Shown: positions 24,601 to 37,582 of the stretch, piece by piece | Layout of the letters: each line of letters opens with the position of its first letter | Position numbering within the stretch: position 1 is the first letter of the stretch | Assembly (NCBI GenBank): GCA_013397435.1 | Contig: VZRG01000197.1 | Coordinates: forward strand, 372,001-436,000 | DNA from: Erythrocercus mccallii | Taxonomy: Eukaryota > Chordata > Aves > Passeriformes > Dicruridae | DNA: 64,000 nt | Reading direction: 5' to 3' | Program-made: the position numbers and the translations under genes | The notes under the pieces: model-generated | What the model was told of the DNA's origin: nothing | Database searches by the model: none | The model's input: the letters and a program-made list of their open reading frames with translations, nothing else

Positions 24601-27388
24601 AATTGGTAGATAAATGTCTGAAGTCTGAGTAACAAACATCGGCCTTCAAAAGTCAAGTGCACATTACACTGTCAAATGTGACAGATTTCCCTATATATTT
24701 TCCCCTTCAGCTCTTTTCCCTTCTGAGGTTTATGCTTTAGAAGCCTCAGAACAACTGATTACAGCCACAGGCAAAAATTCCGTGCAGCTTCTTTCTCAAG
24801 AACAAAAAAAGAGTTGTGTTTCATTGACCATTATCTAAAAACTACTTGAGTTGCTTCAGGGTTCAAAGCCACCTTCTGGTCTCAGGGCATTCACTCCATC
24901 AGTTAAAGTAACTTTCAAGCAATGAGTTCAGGTTTTGCCACCTGAACTTACTGCCCTTATGCTGCTCTGTGGTCAGCAGAGCTTCTAGAGGAACCAGGAT
25001 GTGAATGAATAATCTACCCACAGCCATATCTGCAATCCTCCTCTCTCCTTTTTCACAGCCTGGGCTGGCCTTAACATATTTTGACTCCAGTCTTTCCTGT
25101 GTCTTCCTACAGTTACATGTGCCTGCCCTGAAATCTGAATTCACCTGAGAAATTTTACAGAAACTCTGCAATTCTGCAGTTTGGGCCACATCTATTTATA
25201 CAACAGGCAAGCAAACAAGTTTTTCTGATAACAGTAACTGGAATTTTGTTTGCAAAGAGATTTCCTCTGAAGAGAGACAATGTAGCATTGGAATTAATTC
25301 CTCCTGATCTGATAATTCCCAGTTTTTCCAAAGGAAGGCTCTGTATGCATCTCCTTCTACAGAGAGTATAGTGACCTTCCTTTAGTCTTGGAAATAAGGC
25401 AATAAAAGACAAACATCATTTGGCTATCCTTTCTCTGGTCGTAAATTTAACTTTGATTTTAACCTTGACCACATCAACGAAAACAAGAGGTATGAAAAGT
25501 TCAAAAGGAAAGTTGTCGTTCCAGCTGGGTAGGTTTTCTCAAACAGTATCTCTGCATTCTCCAGCAACTCCCATATAAAGCTTTCAGGTCACTAAGTTTA
25601 CACACCAAAAAAAACCACAACCCAAATGGTAACAATAAGAAGTATTTACTCCAAGGATTTCTTTTTAATGTAATGAAGCATAAAGACTATACTCCTCTTC
25701 CAGATTGCGAATGAGGAACACGACTATGGGTACAAATGAAATCTTTAGACAAATAATACCAGTTTGTAGTAATCTAACAATATGAAGAAACAATCCCAGA
25801 GGTCATTATTTGAACTCCATATATACCATTTTACAGTGACAGCTTAACTTTCAATCATCAGCTTCTTCAAAAGGATGTGATGAGCATAAATGAAACTCTG
25901 CATGAATAAAAAACTACACTAAGGCCCATTCTTAAATGTGTATCACCAGTGTTGTGCATTTTTCCTAACATTCCTGTTGAATAAAATGTGTGGTAACAGC
26001 GCTGTCAACCTATTATTTGAAAGTACACTGCTATAGCCTCAAATTTACAATTACTTCCATCCATCATGTTAGATCACAATCACTGCACTATGACTTTCAG
26101 ACAAGTTGAGTGTTATTCTCAGAGCCTTAAACTTGGAAAACCACTGTGAAACAAAGCCATATATGTTTAGTTACACATAGCATTCCTACCAGAATGGTTT
26201 CTACTATATATGTCCCTTAATCAATGCATTGTGACATACTCTATTGATGCTTTATTACCTTACTTCCAAGTATTGTCTTCTGAAAGCTAAGGATAAAGGC
26301 TTGAGGAATATATTACATATTGAAGCATACCTTTTCTAGGGAAAAATGACAACTTAGAAAACTAAACATTTGCTTAAAATATGAGGCTCCAAAAGTCCTT
26401 TCTTTTCTATACTACATAGTGTAACATGGCCCTGCTTCAGAAGTGAGACCACTCTTCCTCTCTAATTTCAAATATACAATCATACACTGCAATTTTGTTT
26501 TCCAGCTCTTAAGAAAAAAGGAGCTGGAAATTAACTGTTTAATGGGAGAAATTTAAAAGTCAGTGATTAGATAACTATGCAGAAGAGATTTCTCCTCCAC
26601 TAGATGATACAGCTTTTGGAATATGTTTTTGAAGCTTGGTATTTTTTGTTTTGCACAACAATAATGTATAAAACACATTCTACTGAATAAAAGTGTGCTC
26701 CATTGCATATCGCTCTCAATGTTTTAGCTGAATTAACTTTAATCATTAAACAGTATAAAAATTAAAAACATAGACTGCATGCAATTCTAATTGCTTTTAT
26801 AATTAATTTGATAATTAGATTTAGGTCAGGACAGCCGAAGGTTCCATCTTAACATTACATTTACCTGTACTGAATAACAGAAATTGCAGTTGGCCAGATA
26901 AAGAATTGGGTTTAAATACAAAAATACATCAAGTTCAATGTCTAAGAAGTTAGTGAATTTAATATTTTCTTCATAGCACCAGTAGATAGGAAATAAAATG
27001 TTAATAAAATTGCATCTTAAACAGAGATATAAACAGAGAATTTTACTAAGTAATTACAGATTTATTTGGGATTTACAGCACAGAAAATTAAGAATACAAT
27101 TCACTACATATGACATGCCATGTTTGGCCTTGGTGTTAAAACAGTAATTTGTTGGAAGGTAAAATTCATGGCCATTTCAGACAGGAATCACGTGACTGTA
27201 CCTCTCACCCTGTGTTCCCTATACCCTTCTTTATTACTTTGCTTACACATCAGTGTAAGACTCCTTTTTCAAATCTCTCTTCAGAAAAGGAGACAGTAAA
27301 AATGCATAAGGTAGGGATTTATATACTGAATTACATCTGCTATTAACATAAAATTTTTATTAAAGCAGAACAGCTGTCTCATGCTTAC
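21692..27388 (-). other. SEMA5A: SEMA5A intron, 5.7 kb
   Basis: A phase 0 intron with gtaagc donor and gtggcag acceptor. It is AT-rich and I see no clear mobile element in it. The open frames at 23428-23625, 24405-24632, 24899-25189 and 25155-25412 have no recognisable protein similarity and no splice context that fits the gene. Confidence 0.85.
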
Positions 27389-27451
27389 CTTTGATTTGCC
27401 TTTACTGTAACAGGCTCTTTTAGTAGCTTCATCACATTGCCACGCCACTGC
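27389..27451 (-). CDS. SEMA5A: SEMA5A internal coding exon (first in this window)
   Basis: This 63-base exon encodes 21 residues in phase 0 at both ends, beginning AVAWQCDE and ending CYSKGKSK. The acceptor reads ...ggttgcag just above 27451 and the donor is gtaagcat just below 27389. The segment matches the early sema domain of semaphorin 5A, which I recall as AVEWECDEATKKACYSKGKSK-like in mammals. Two Glu residues appear to be replaced by Ala and Gln here. The two Cys residues are of the type that form conserved disulfides in the propeller. SEMA5A is a type I membrane semaphorin that guides axons and other migrating cells by binding plexins through the sema domain and proteoglycans through its thrombospondin repeats. 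The exon is short, but its frame joins exactly to the next exon (EECQNY...), which makes the call secure. Confidence 0.93.
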
Positions 27452-27737
27452 CTGCAACCAAAAGGAATTTGTTAGAAATGTAGGTAACAAAAATATAAGC
27501 CTTTGAGCCATCTAAGCCCATGTTTGTGTTATGTGTTTCAGACATAGTGATGATTAGCTGTTGATGATCCTATTCATAAATGCCTCTTAAGAGTTTTCTC
27601 CTTGGAAATGTAGTGTTGCTTTTGAAGGTTTCTCATTATTTTAATCCAAAAGGAAACTGGCCAAAATCATGATTCACTGTACCCAGAACACTGTACAACA
27701 GAAAAAACCCCACAGTTACATTTGATACTATTTAGCC

Positions 27738-27753
27738 TTTTTTTTTTTTTTTT
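27738..27753 (+). repeat. Poly-T tract of 16 bases
   Basis: Sixteen T residues about 290 bases upstream, in gene orientation, of the 63-base exon's acceptor. That is too far to act as its polypyrimidine tract. Confidence 0.85.
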
Positions 27754-30700
27754 ATGAGTTTTATGAGGGTAAGCAGAGAGAGGAACACACAGAAAGGCTG
27801 AACCTTTCTCCAGCAGAGTTGGGCTGCATCAGCACAGCACATGAGGTCAGCTCTGCTGAGAAACCTTGCTCAGTGGGAAAGTGTGGCCTACTGCACTTTT
27901 TGAAGTATTTATCTCAAACACCAAATGGACATTTTAGTCTCAAAAGGTACAACTGCAGCACTAATCAAAAGCACTAAAACATCCATTCAGGGAAAGAAGC
28001 AATGGGCAGAGACATACAAGACAACAGTGAAACAGTACACTGCAAAGCAGAAGCAATTTATCCTCATTTTTTGAGCTGTCTCACTGCTTCAACAGATTTA
28101 TGCCAGGACTGTAATGCCTAGTCTGCATTGCTACAGTTTCACTGCATGAGTTAATTCCAGTTATTTCCATATTTAACATTCCACAGCTTTGACTTCCAAA
28201 CTTTGCTGTTCAGTGGAGCAGGTTGCATGCTTGGTGTTAATGTGCCAATACATGTACAAATTTGAATGCCTATATATGCTGTGTAGTCAAAGTGCATTTT
28301 AAATCAGGCTGCATTCTTTCACCTCAGCAGTGCACATCCATATGTTCTTTAGATAAAAATGCCACAAAGCACTTCACATTTTATCAAGAAGAACTGAGAT
28401 TTCTGAAGTAACCACTGCTGCCTAATTACTGAAACCACAGCCTTTTCATTTTTATTTACAGGGAAATAAATAATGAAAGGCCATTTATCCAGATTTAATA
28501 TAGGAAATATTTTGTACCTGGCTTTTAATGGAGACTGTATTAATAGCAAACAGAGTTTTTAATTAATAATAGGGTGAAAGCTTAGTTAAATTAAGGGGAG
28601 AAATGCCTTTCAGAGAGTATTTGTGTTTCAACAAGCCCAAGAATGAACATTTTTCACTTCAAGAAAAAGAACACGACTCATGAAAATTAATGTAATTACT
28701 TCTCTTCCTCCATCTTAAACCTTTCTGTTTACAGAATTTGCTTTTGCAATGCTGAATTACTATGGTGTATAGGGGAATATATTGAAAACTTCTGGAAGAA
28801 TCCACTTGTGAATGACCCTAGAATTTATAACAAACTGTATCTAGCAGCATGAAAGAAATATCACACTGAGTTAGATAAAAAAGCAGCAACGACTTAACTC
28901 TTTTGACTCAGTAATGCAAAAAGCAATTCATGTCCATAACGGAGATCATAGGACAACCAACTGAATCCCTAATCAATCCATTAGGACACACTGAACTTTC
29001 ATGTTATATGGCACTAGATACAAGTGCTGAATATGTTATCTCTGAACAACACAAAAAATTTCTAATACCTGGAGAAATGCAAGAGTTAGTTAACAGGAGG
29101 AGGTCAGAGTAGAAAGAGAGTGAAATATGGGCACTTAAAAAGAGGGTTTGAGGGAAAGTTCTTGCCAAAATTGAACTGAGAAAAACATGTCAAGCATGAA
29201 CAGAAGGAAAAAGATTGCATTAAATACAAAATGTTTATCAATAAATAAATTTTCAATGACAAAATACTGAGCTTTCAATTAATTGGGTCTAAGTCCACAG
29301 TAAAAGTAATTTGAAGGAGAAGGATATGAAATATGAAAACATTATGTAATATTTCTGGACATCATAGTTAACAGCATATACAAGAACCCAAGCAGAAGAA
29401 ACTGCTACAACTTGATATAAATATATTTGCTGGCAAGTTAACCAAATGGCCAACTCTCTGGGAAAGCCCTACTCATGACAACATCTGCTAAAAAGGAGTA
29501 ATACTATGTGGACAAGAAATAAATGCAGACACACTGGTAACAAAGCTAAGTCCCATCTTTGAAATCAAGTCTACTTACAGTCCTACAGCCCTTGGTTCCA
29601 CTGCTAGAGGAGATAATAATAGAGGAGGCTGCAAATGAAATACAGTACAAAGGCATCTGAAGAGAGCTCAGCAGTTCAATCTGTTGTACCTTGGTCCCTA
29701 AGGCTCCCGCATAGTTCAGTAATGCAGGCAAACATTTCTATAGAGCTTGCTTTCTTTTTACCTTCTAATCTTCAGAAAATTCAATTGAAATTTAGACATG
29801 CAACACTGTCTACTGCTTCTATACAGGAGGAAGACAGGTAAAAAACTCTTTAAGATAAATGTCATTTCAATGTGGAAAAAAAAAAAGAGAAAAATGTGTC
29901 CTGAATCTTCAGCATACAAAGACAAAACAAAATATCCCATCAGAATAACAACACTGTGGGTTTTGCCATTAGATTACAACTTGAAAATTGTCATTCTGGA
30001 AGACCAGATGGACACATATGGATGGCATTATTCTAGAAAGCAAGTGCAAAACCATGTTTACAGTTATTACTGTTATCCACTGCTTCCCTTAAATTGACAT
30101 ATTCTCCTACTTAATACTGATTAATGATGTTTCCATGAAGTTCAAAGGAGTGCAGATATGACATTCAAACCATGTTGGGTATTTGATTCACTGTGAAGAT
30201 CTATACAGCTAAGGTTTATCCTATTAGGATTTTTTTTCTATTTTTCTTAACAAGAACCTTCAATTTTCACATTCCAAATACAACCTGCAGCATTCGGTGT
30301 ACTGGTTTTAATTAATATTAAAATTTTTACTTAAGCTGGCAACAAAGTTCATTGAACCAAATTATAGACACTCAGGTTTGTTCACTCTGGGGAAAGAAAC
30401 AAACAGGAATTTAAAAGTCAGTGTAGGAGAAAATAAGGACACAGCTACTACTACACATTTCTACAAAGAACACAGCTGCACTGGTTAAGGAGGAGGGTTT
30501 AAGGTGGCACACCAGTCTGTTTCTGATAGCAAGCTGACAACAATGACACGGCTTTTATAAATCCTGTGATCGATATGGTCCTTAAGCATCTCTGTAAATT
30601 TAATGCCTTGACTTAGTGCACTCTTAATTTCCCAATCTCCTTCATAAATATTTTCTCTTATACATAAATAAACCTTAATTATGTAATGTAGTGAGATTTT

Positions 30701-31479
30701 TAACGCTGTGAAAGTCAATGTGAGCAACTCTAAAGACTGCACTTGGAAGATACAACTTGAACTTAACCCAGTGTACTCTGATGAGGTTGTCACAGTTCAC
30801 TTTTGAACACATATTGTTGTCTTTGGTTAAAAAATACGCCTGAACAATAAAGCTCCATACAGATTTGACATAAAATCAGACGGAACAAAGCAAAGGCTTT
30901 GGTGCACACTTGACTCTAAGCTTGAACTCAAGTCTCAAACTGATGGCAGGCAGTTTTTTGAAAAACCTCAATTGTAAATAACTCTATAAGTGTCTTAAAC
31001 ATTGATGTTTGTAAAGAACTTAAAAACTTCAGATGAAATCTCTCCTGGCATTTTCAAGGGGTAGTAGGAGGAGAGAAATTCCAGCCAGCAAAGAAAAAAC
31101 TTCCAACTCGAGACTATATAATCAAACTATTATGTTCAAAATTAAGGAAAATGTGCATTCAACATCCATATATGTTAAGTTAAAAGTTACATTCTTGAAA
31201 TTAATAATATTCTTTGGAACAACAGATATATTTTAGTAGCTTCTCTGTATGAACAGTAAGAGTCTCACTTAGAAGTTAAAGTATTGTATCTTCAGCAAGT
31301 TAAACTAAATAACTGCAAAGAAAGTAACTCCAACAAAAACTGAAAGACAATCTCTAATTCATCCAAATACCTTTGAAGAACACTAAAAGAAAACATGGGA
31401 AGTGTGGAAACAGTAAATAAAGTTCACAGAAGTAACTGTCAAGGGATTCTCTTACATGCTCAACATGCAGCAACAAAGG

Positions 31480-31526
31480 AAGTCCCCAGGCAAGACATCT
31501 GGAGGTCCCCTCCAACCTAAATGGTC
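31480..31526 (+). mobile_element. Short CR1-like 3' fragment
   Basis: The sequence CTGGAGGTCCCCTCCAACCT followed by AAATGGTC matches the end of the CR1 3' UTR in the sense direction. The terminal 8-base repeats are missing and the similarity is short, so it may be a very old remnant. Confidence 0.5.
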
Positions 31527-31875
31527 ACATATTTTTCCAGAAAAATTATAAAATGTAACAGGAAAAGAAATCAGAGCCCTACATGCTTAACTTTATTGTG
31601 GTCCCTTTCTATAATTCTAACTTTAATTAGTAAATGTAGAAAAAATGTAGGAAATTTGAAATTTGAACACATTCAATAAAGGATTGGCCAATTAGAATGA
31701 TTTAAGTGAGAGACATATTAGTTTTATTGACAGGGCAACAAGAAAAGTGTGGCCTTCACCTAGAGTGAAAGCTGCCCACATAACTGAGTACAATCAGACC
31801 TCCTGGGAGAACTATTCCTGTGGCTACACAAATATTCAAAGCATATATAGGTAGACAGGTATGCATTCATATATT

Positions 31876-31940
31876 NNNNNNNNNNNNNNNNNNNNNNNNN
31901 NNNNNNNNNNNNNNNNNNNNNNNNNNNNNNNNNNNNNNNN
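31876..31940. other. Assembly gap (65 N)
   Basis: Sixty-five undetermined bases. Both flanks are TA-rich (catatatt before, tatatatt after), so an unresolved TA-type microsatellite is likely. The true length is unknown. The frame running through it at 31820-32008 is an artefact. Confidence 0.98.
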
Positions 31941-34900
31941 TATATATTAACTTTGAAATGTGGAAACAGAATGTACTACTACATTTCATAGAAAAAGGAG
32001 TTAATTAGTCAAGAACTAAGAAATGAACAGAACAGTATTCCAGACAGATGGTCCAGCACTTCTTAGGCAGATGGCTCTGCTAATTAGATACTGGCAAAAA
32101 TAACATTAAAGAAGATGGTTTAATTACACAACGCCAAAAACTAACAACTACATGATATTTCCTTTTCTTTTTTTTTTTTCTTTTTCCACGATCTGCTTGC
32201 TTTCATTTCTTGTATCATGTATTTAAACAATACTCTGGGGATATGGGGTATAATGGCAATAACCATAATAATATATGTCAACAAACGTGAGCAATATTGC
32301 CTTACTGTTCACATCAAGTCCAGCAATGGAATGGCTTCAAAATGTTTTGACTTGTTTGGCGAGGGTTTCTTACAGCCTGCCTAATTAGCTCTGTTTGTTG
32401 GATTCTGAAAACTGAATTTAAAGAGGCAATAAAGAAAGTGTCAGGATCGTAAGCCCAAAGAAAGAATGCAGCCACGAGCAGTACACCAGCAAGACATTAG
32501 CAGCAAATTAGCAGCCGCAGAGTTAGTGGTGGTTTTGATGGTTACCAGAAGTTTAAAGGCATGCTTTGGTATAATGATATCCTTGCTCCCAGCAAATACG
32601 TAAAGCCACTTAGTGAAGATTTATACCTGTCCTCTACTTCACAGGAAGCATTTTCCTTGTTTACCACTGAGTCATGACCTTGCATCATCCTTGCAGCCAT
32701 TACTGCTGGGGCTGCCTATCTTGCCAAAAGGCTCCTGACAAATATCTTTGGAAACTATCATTCTCTAAATGAAAAACTAAATTATTAAAAAGGGGCTTCC
32801 TTTTAATATAGCTTCCCCTTCTGGTTCACAAGAAAAGAGGAAAAGCTGGTTTCCGAGGGTTTAAGGCATCCTGGTTAGGCTTTCACATGAAGAGACAGGC
32901 CAGCAGCTCATACAAGTCCAGCACCATATGGACAACTTTACTAATTGGCTACAGTCACTGCACTGTTTTGCCTCCAAGATTTTTGCCACATGTAACAGCC
33001 AATTTTCCTGGGAATAACATCATGTGTGTTTTCATTTGTTCAGAATCAGCTTTTACTGTTCATCCACAGTTAAAAAATTACAGTTTCTTATAAAGTAAGC
33101 ACTGTGAAATGGATGGAAATAAACATAAAATCATGCTTGAATTTTCCAGGCTTTGGAATTCAGTTAGAACTGAGATCCCCTGATAGATATATAATTCTGT
33201 ACTTAAACCAAGTAATATCTGAATATCTTTATATGGCTTCAAGGAGCTGATGTCAACTTAATTTTATTCCAAATATACTAGCCTGAAGTATATTAAAAAA
33301 GTGAGAAGTACATACCCTGCCAATTCATGAAGCAGCCAAAGTTTTAATCATCTGATTTACTGATTATGCAAATAAACAGTTGTTGAAAATCGTCAGAGTT
33401 AATATGATAAAAGAAAAAAATTAACCACATTAGAGAAGAATTCAGAGTTACTAAGACTTTAACAAACCCTCAGTGTTGGGCCACTCCACTGACTTGAATG
33501 ACACAGGACTCTGCCCAAGACTGAACATTCACAAATGCCAGCTACTCATCCACCTGTACATTCCCCTCTTTGTTTTCTGCAAGGATTTCTAAATGCCACA
33601 AAATATCCACTTGCTTTACACTTAACAGATACAGTTTTAGAGAGGAAAATGAAGTTCCAAACTTAGAAGCTAGCAATTCAAAACTTGAGTATGTTTCGAA
33701 CTAGTATTTTCAATCCTGCTCCCATAGAGTTACTAAGAAACCCAAAACTGTTGCACTGTGACTTTCAAAGTTTTTATTGTTCCAATCTGGCATTTTGAGG
33801 CTTTTACAGTTTTTATGGACATCTAAAAATTGAATGCAGGATTGTGCTGAAGGGGTAAAACAACAGAATGTTCTTGCACTACCAAACTTGGCAGCCATTC
33901 AGCAGGTAGGAATGAGATTTCACAACACATCTTTAATGCACATTCTGAAATTATACTACATATAGTAAATTTAATGTTTTGAACAAATTACATATGAATC
34001 CTTTAAGATTTAACATCTGTGCTACCACATTGACTTTGGAATTTTCCTGGTTATTTTTGCAAATAAGATTGATTTTAGTAGGCTCCAAAACCTTTCAAAA
34101 GCAACATTTTGATTTATGTTATTTTTCTTACGAATAGTGTTTTAAACTTTTAGGTCTTGATATGTCAGGATTCTCTTTATTCCAATGAAATGAAAGGAAT
34201 TTCAATTTAATTTCATACTTCTCAAGACCCTAAGGGGGTGAGAAGGGTCCTCTGGCACTGGAGTGCCACAAAATGTTGGTTTGGACCTTGAGCAGAGGGA
34301 AGCAGAAGTTTGGGGTTTTTTTTTCCTGTACACCTGTTCATTCCTAATATGTTGCATGGAAATTGAAAGGAAGAGATAGCATTGGAATGTGGTTAATGCT
34401 CACTTGCTGATCAAGGCAGCCATGCTGATGTGGGGTGCCCAGCAATCATCCTCTCTCAACTTTCAGCCACAGGCAGCCAAGGAAGTTACGGCACTTCAGA
34501 GTACTTTGTGCAAATCAAAAATCTTCCTGAATTATTTTCTAAGAGACACGGCCAACATACTATATCTTTCCCCTGGGATGTCAAAGATAGCTACTTCCAG
34601 ATATGAGCTAAAAAATCCTCAGGTGAACCTGCGAGATACACTGGAGGATGAAATTTATAACACTTTCTAAGACATACTGAATAACTGAGACTACCAAAGA
34701 AATGTATTTCTGTTTGCATATAATTTTGCACATAATGTCATATTAGGAAGAGAAGAACAACTTCATTACAATTTCTATTTGTCTTTTTTACTTGTTTATT
34801 TAAACAGCTTTGTCATTAGGTTTTAGGGATGGCAGGCTTCATTCTGTCAGCAGTAATACCCTTCTACAGTTCTAGAGAAAATACCATGCTTTACAATAAA

Positions 34901-36211
34901 TGTTATTCACAATAATAAAAATATTTTTAAAGTTAACCTAAAAATGGTATCTCACAAGACAGCAAAGAGACAAAATCTGTTGAAGGAAACTTAAAGTACG
35001 TATTTTTCCATTAAATATGCAAACAAATCAGATATTTAGATAGATAACAGCACAGAGAAAGTTGAATGCTATTGACAGAAGAAATGTAAAAGACACCAAT
35101 TCATGCAGCTTGACTAGTGAAAAGCTAGTGAAAAAATATGTTACAACAGCAAGGAGATACAAATTGTACATTCTTCTAGTTAATTGTCCAGAAAGGTGAT
35201 TGTGAAATTAAGTTTTCTTCTTTCCATTCAAGGATAACACATAAATGTATAAGACATCTGGAAAGTGGACTGGGCAAAATTCAACACAGTAAGAAAAACA
35301 ACAACAAAAATTTCCAAAGAGTTGGCAACACAGTTCACGACAGCACAATTGACAGTTCACAAAAGGAAAGATGGAATAATGACATTTCAATTTTTGTTAA
35401 GTTTACTTTAAAATAATTGGCTTTAATTTGACAAATGCTAAAATAAGATGAGAAACAAAACAGCAAGAATATGGAGAAGAATAAAAAATAGAGAGGCACA
35501 TATGTAGAGTGTCATCAACACATAGATAACATCATGAGCTGTGGAGTTGGTCAAAAAATCCCCAGCAGACTGAGAAAAATTCTCATTAGACACAAAATGC
35601 AAAAGATGCTTATTAAAAACAGAAATCTTGAACCTTTGGCTAACAGGAAAAATCACTGGAGTGTAGCTGCACTGCTAAATTATACAGAAATCAAGGCTGA
35701 GAAAGAAAAACAGGAGCCTCAGGACTAAGTAGGGTATCTGCACAGAATATGAAAATGTCTCCACAGGAACATCATGTACTCCAACCACAACGGGAGGAGC
35801 AGTGGGGACCAGCGGGTCCATAATCCAACTCTAAGTGACAACTTCATCATGAAGATGTGAGATAACAGTGAGGCTATGAAAATCCTGAATGTAAGTGCCC
35901 TTTTCTCTTGTTTTGACACAAATGAACAGTCTTGAGCAATGTCAATGGCACGTGGAACTTTGCCCCTCTAGGTTATATGTTGATCATCATTCAAGTTATT
36001 AATTAGTGGAGGGCAGTGACATCTAGCAACCTCGTAGCAGCAACATTAAATGGGTGAGTGATTTCTAGCCAATTTGTAAAAGACAAACATTCAGATCCAA
36101 ACTGGCCACTTTTGCAGGGACAGTGAAACAGCTGCTTAAAGGGAGAACATACCCCTGTTAGATATAAAGGTGTTTATCTCATTCAGCATTGACAAGGAAT
36201 CTCACTAAAGC

Positions 36212-36321
36212 AGTCACTAAAATAATAATATGATTATTAATTTATTATAAATTATAAAATATATTATTGTATTAAATTATAAAATATATTACAATAATAT
36301 TATTCTAGTCACTGAAATAAT
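36212..36321 (+). repeat. AT-rich block bounded by 15-base direct repeats
   Basis: AGTCACTAAAATAAT (36212-36226) and AGTCACTGAAATAAT (36307-36321) differ at one base. They enclose about 80 bases made almost wholly of A and T. Inside, an identical 18-mer, aaattataaaatatatta, occurs at 36249-36266 and 36274-36291 (period 25). The ends of the block are weakly inverted (AATAATAT / ATATTATT). It could be a local duplication or a small non-autonomous insertion. Confidence 0.8.
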
Positions 36322-37485
36322 CATCATATCTTAACTCATCTGCAACTTTTCCCCTCCTCTTTCCCTCCCTGCTGACCTTGTAGACTTGTAGGAAAATTTT
36401 AGATTCAGATTCTTTCAAGTGTTGAGAAAAGTATCTCCAAAATTTCAGTGACACACAGAAATTTTAGTAAATATCTCACAAAGGGAGGCCAACCAAAAAA
36501 TTTATTTCTGAAACAGCTGTGTAATATTCTTCTACTCCTGTAGCCTCTTTTCCATATTTCTTGATTTAGAAACTCTTTGAATGCTACATTAGAAGAACAA
36601 TATTGTGCTTTGGTATTTTTCTTCCAATGTCCCTGAAAGCTCAGTGAAAATAGCTATAAAAACATGATAAATAAAACTCATTCATCAGAATGCCCAGTGC
36701 AACAGGTAATAAGGCACTTCTATGCAGCCTTGGGGTTCTTATTTCCTTTCAAAAATATCATCAGCTTTCCCCTTTCAAATTACACCTCATTAACAATTTG
36801 TCCCCAGATGGGCATGTTATAGCTCTTACCTCTTTACCAGTGGCTTATACTGGAAGCTAGTTTAAAATTATAAACAAGAAAGTTACAAAATCTATTACTA
36901 GAAATTATTCCTTAAAAATTCTCCTGTGCTTTTGCTGCTGAAAATCTTTTGAAGTCAGTGCTACAAATCCCAGAGCTTTTGCCAGAGCAAAGCACTCCAA
37001 AATCAAAGCAAGTTTTGTCTAAGAAGAACAGAGGAAGGACAAGAAATTGTAAACATTCTCAGTATCCCCTACAGAAAAGGAGCAGCTACACAGTAGTTTA
37101 GAATAGGAAACCCCCGTAGCATATGACGGAAACACTGAAAAACTTAAGAATTAGACCGAAGTCCACTCATTTTAGTTTTTACTCTGAATTGTGAAATGGG
37201 TTTGAAACTCAGATCAGGCTGTTCTGAGAGCATCTCTACAAGACTGCGAAGTCAAAAAAATCCAAATTATCAAAATTAATTCTCTATTCCAAGTGCAAGG
37301 TATATAAAAATGAATATATCTCAGTATTCTTGAGGAGATAAAATAAAGGACAATCTTATTTTTGCTGAAAAACCCCAGGCAAACCCAACTGACCAACCAA
37401 AAAACAACAACCAAAATAAAAAATTAAAATAAAAATTCTTTCAAAATACCCAAACAAATGATGACCCCCCCGCAAGAAAAAAAAT

Positions 37486-37582
37486 CAAAACAAAACAAAA
37501 AACCCAACAAAAACACACACAAAAAAACCCACCAAAACAACAACAACAACAACAAAAAACCACCACAAACAAAAAGCCAACA
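37486..37582 (+). repeat. A/C-only low-complexity tract with (CAA)n
   Basis: Ninety-seven bases contain no T and a single G (37576) on this strand. The tract includes CAAAA, CACACA and a run of CAA units near 37536-37553. The less pure flank extends down to about 37374. The long minus-strand frames at 37424-37697, rich in Phe, Val and Leu, are by-products of this composition. Confidence 0.92.

Noticed and set aside
31820..32008. Open frame crossing the N run
   Set aside because: The frame exists only because undetermined bases contain no stop.
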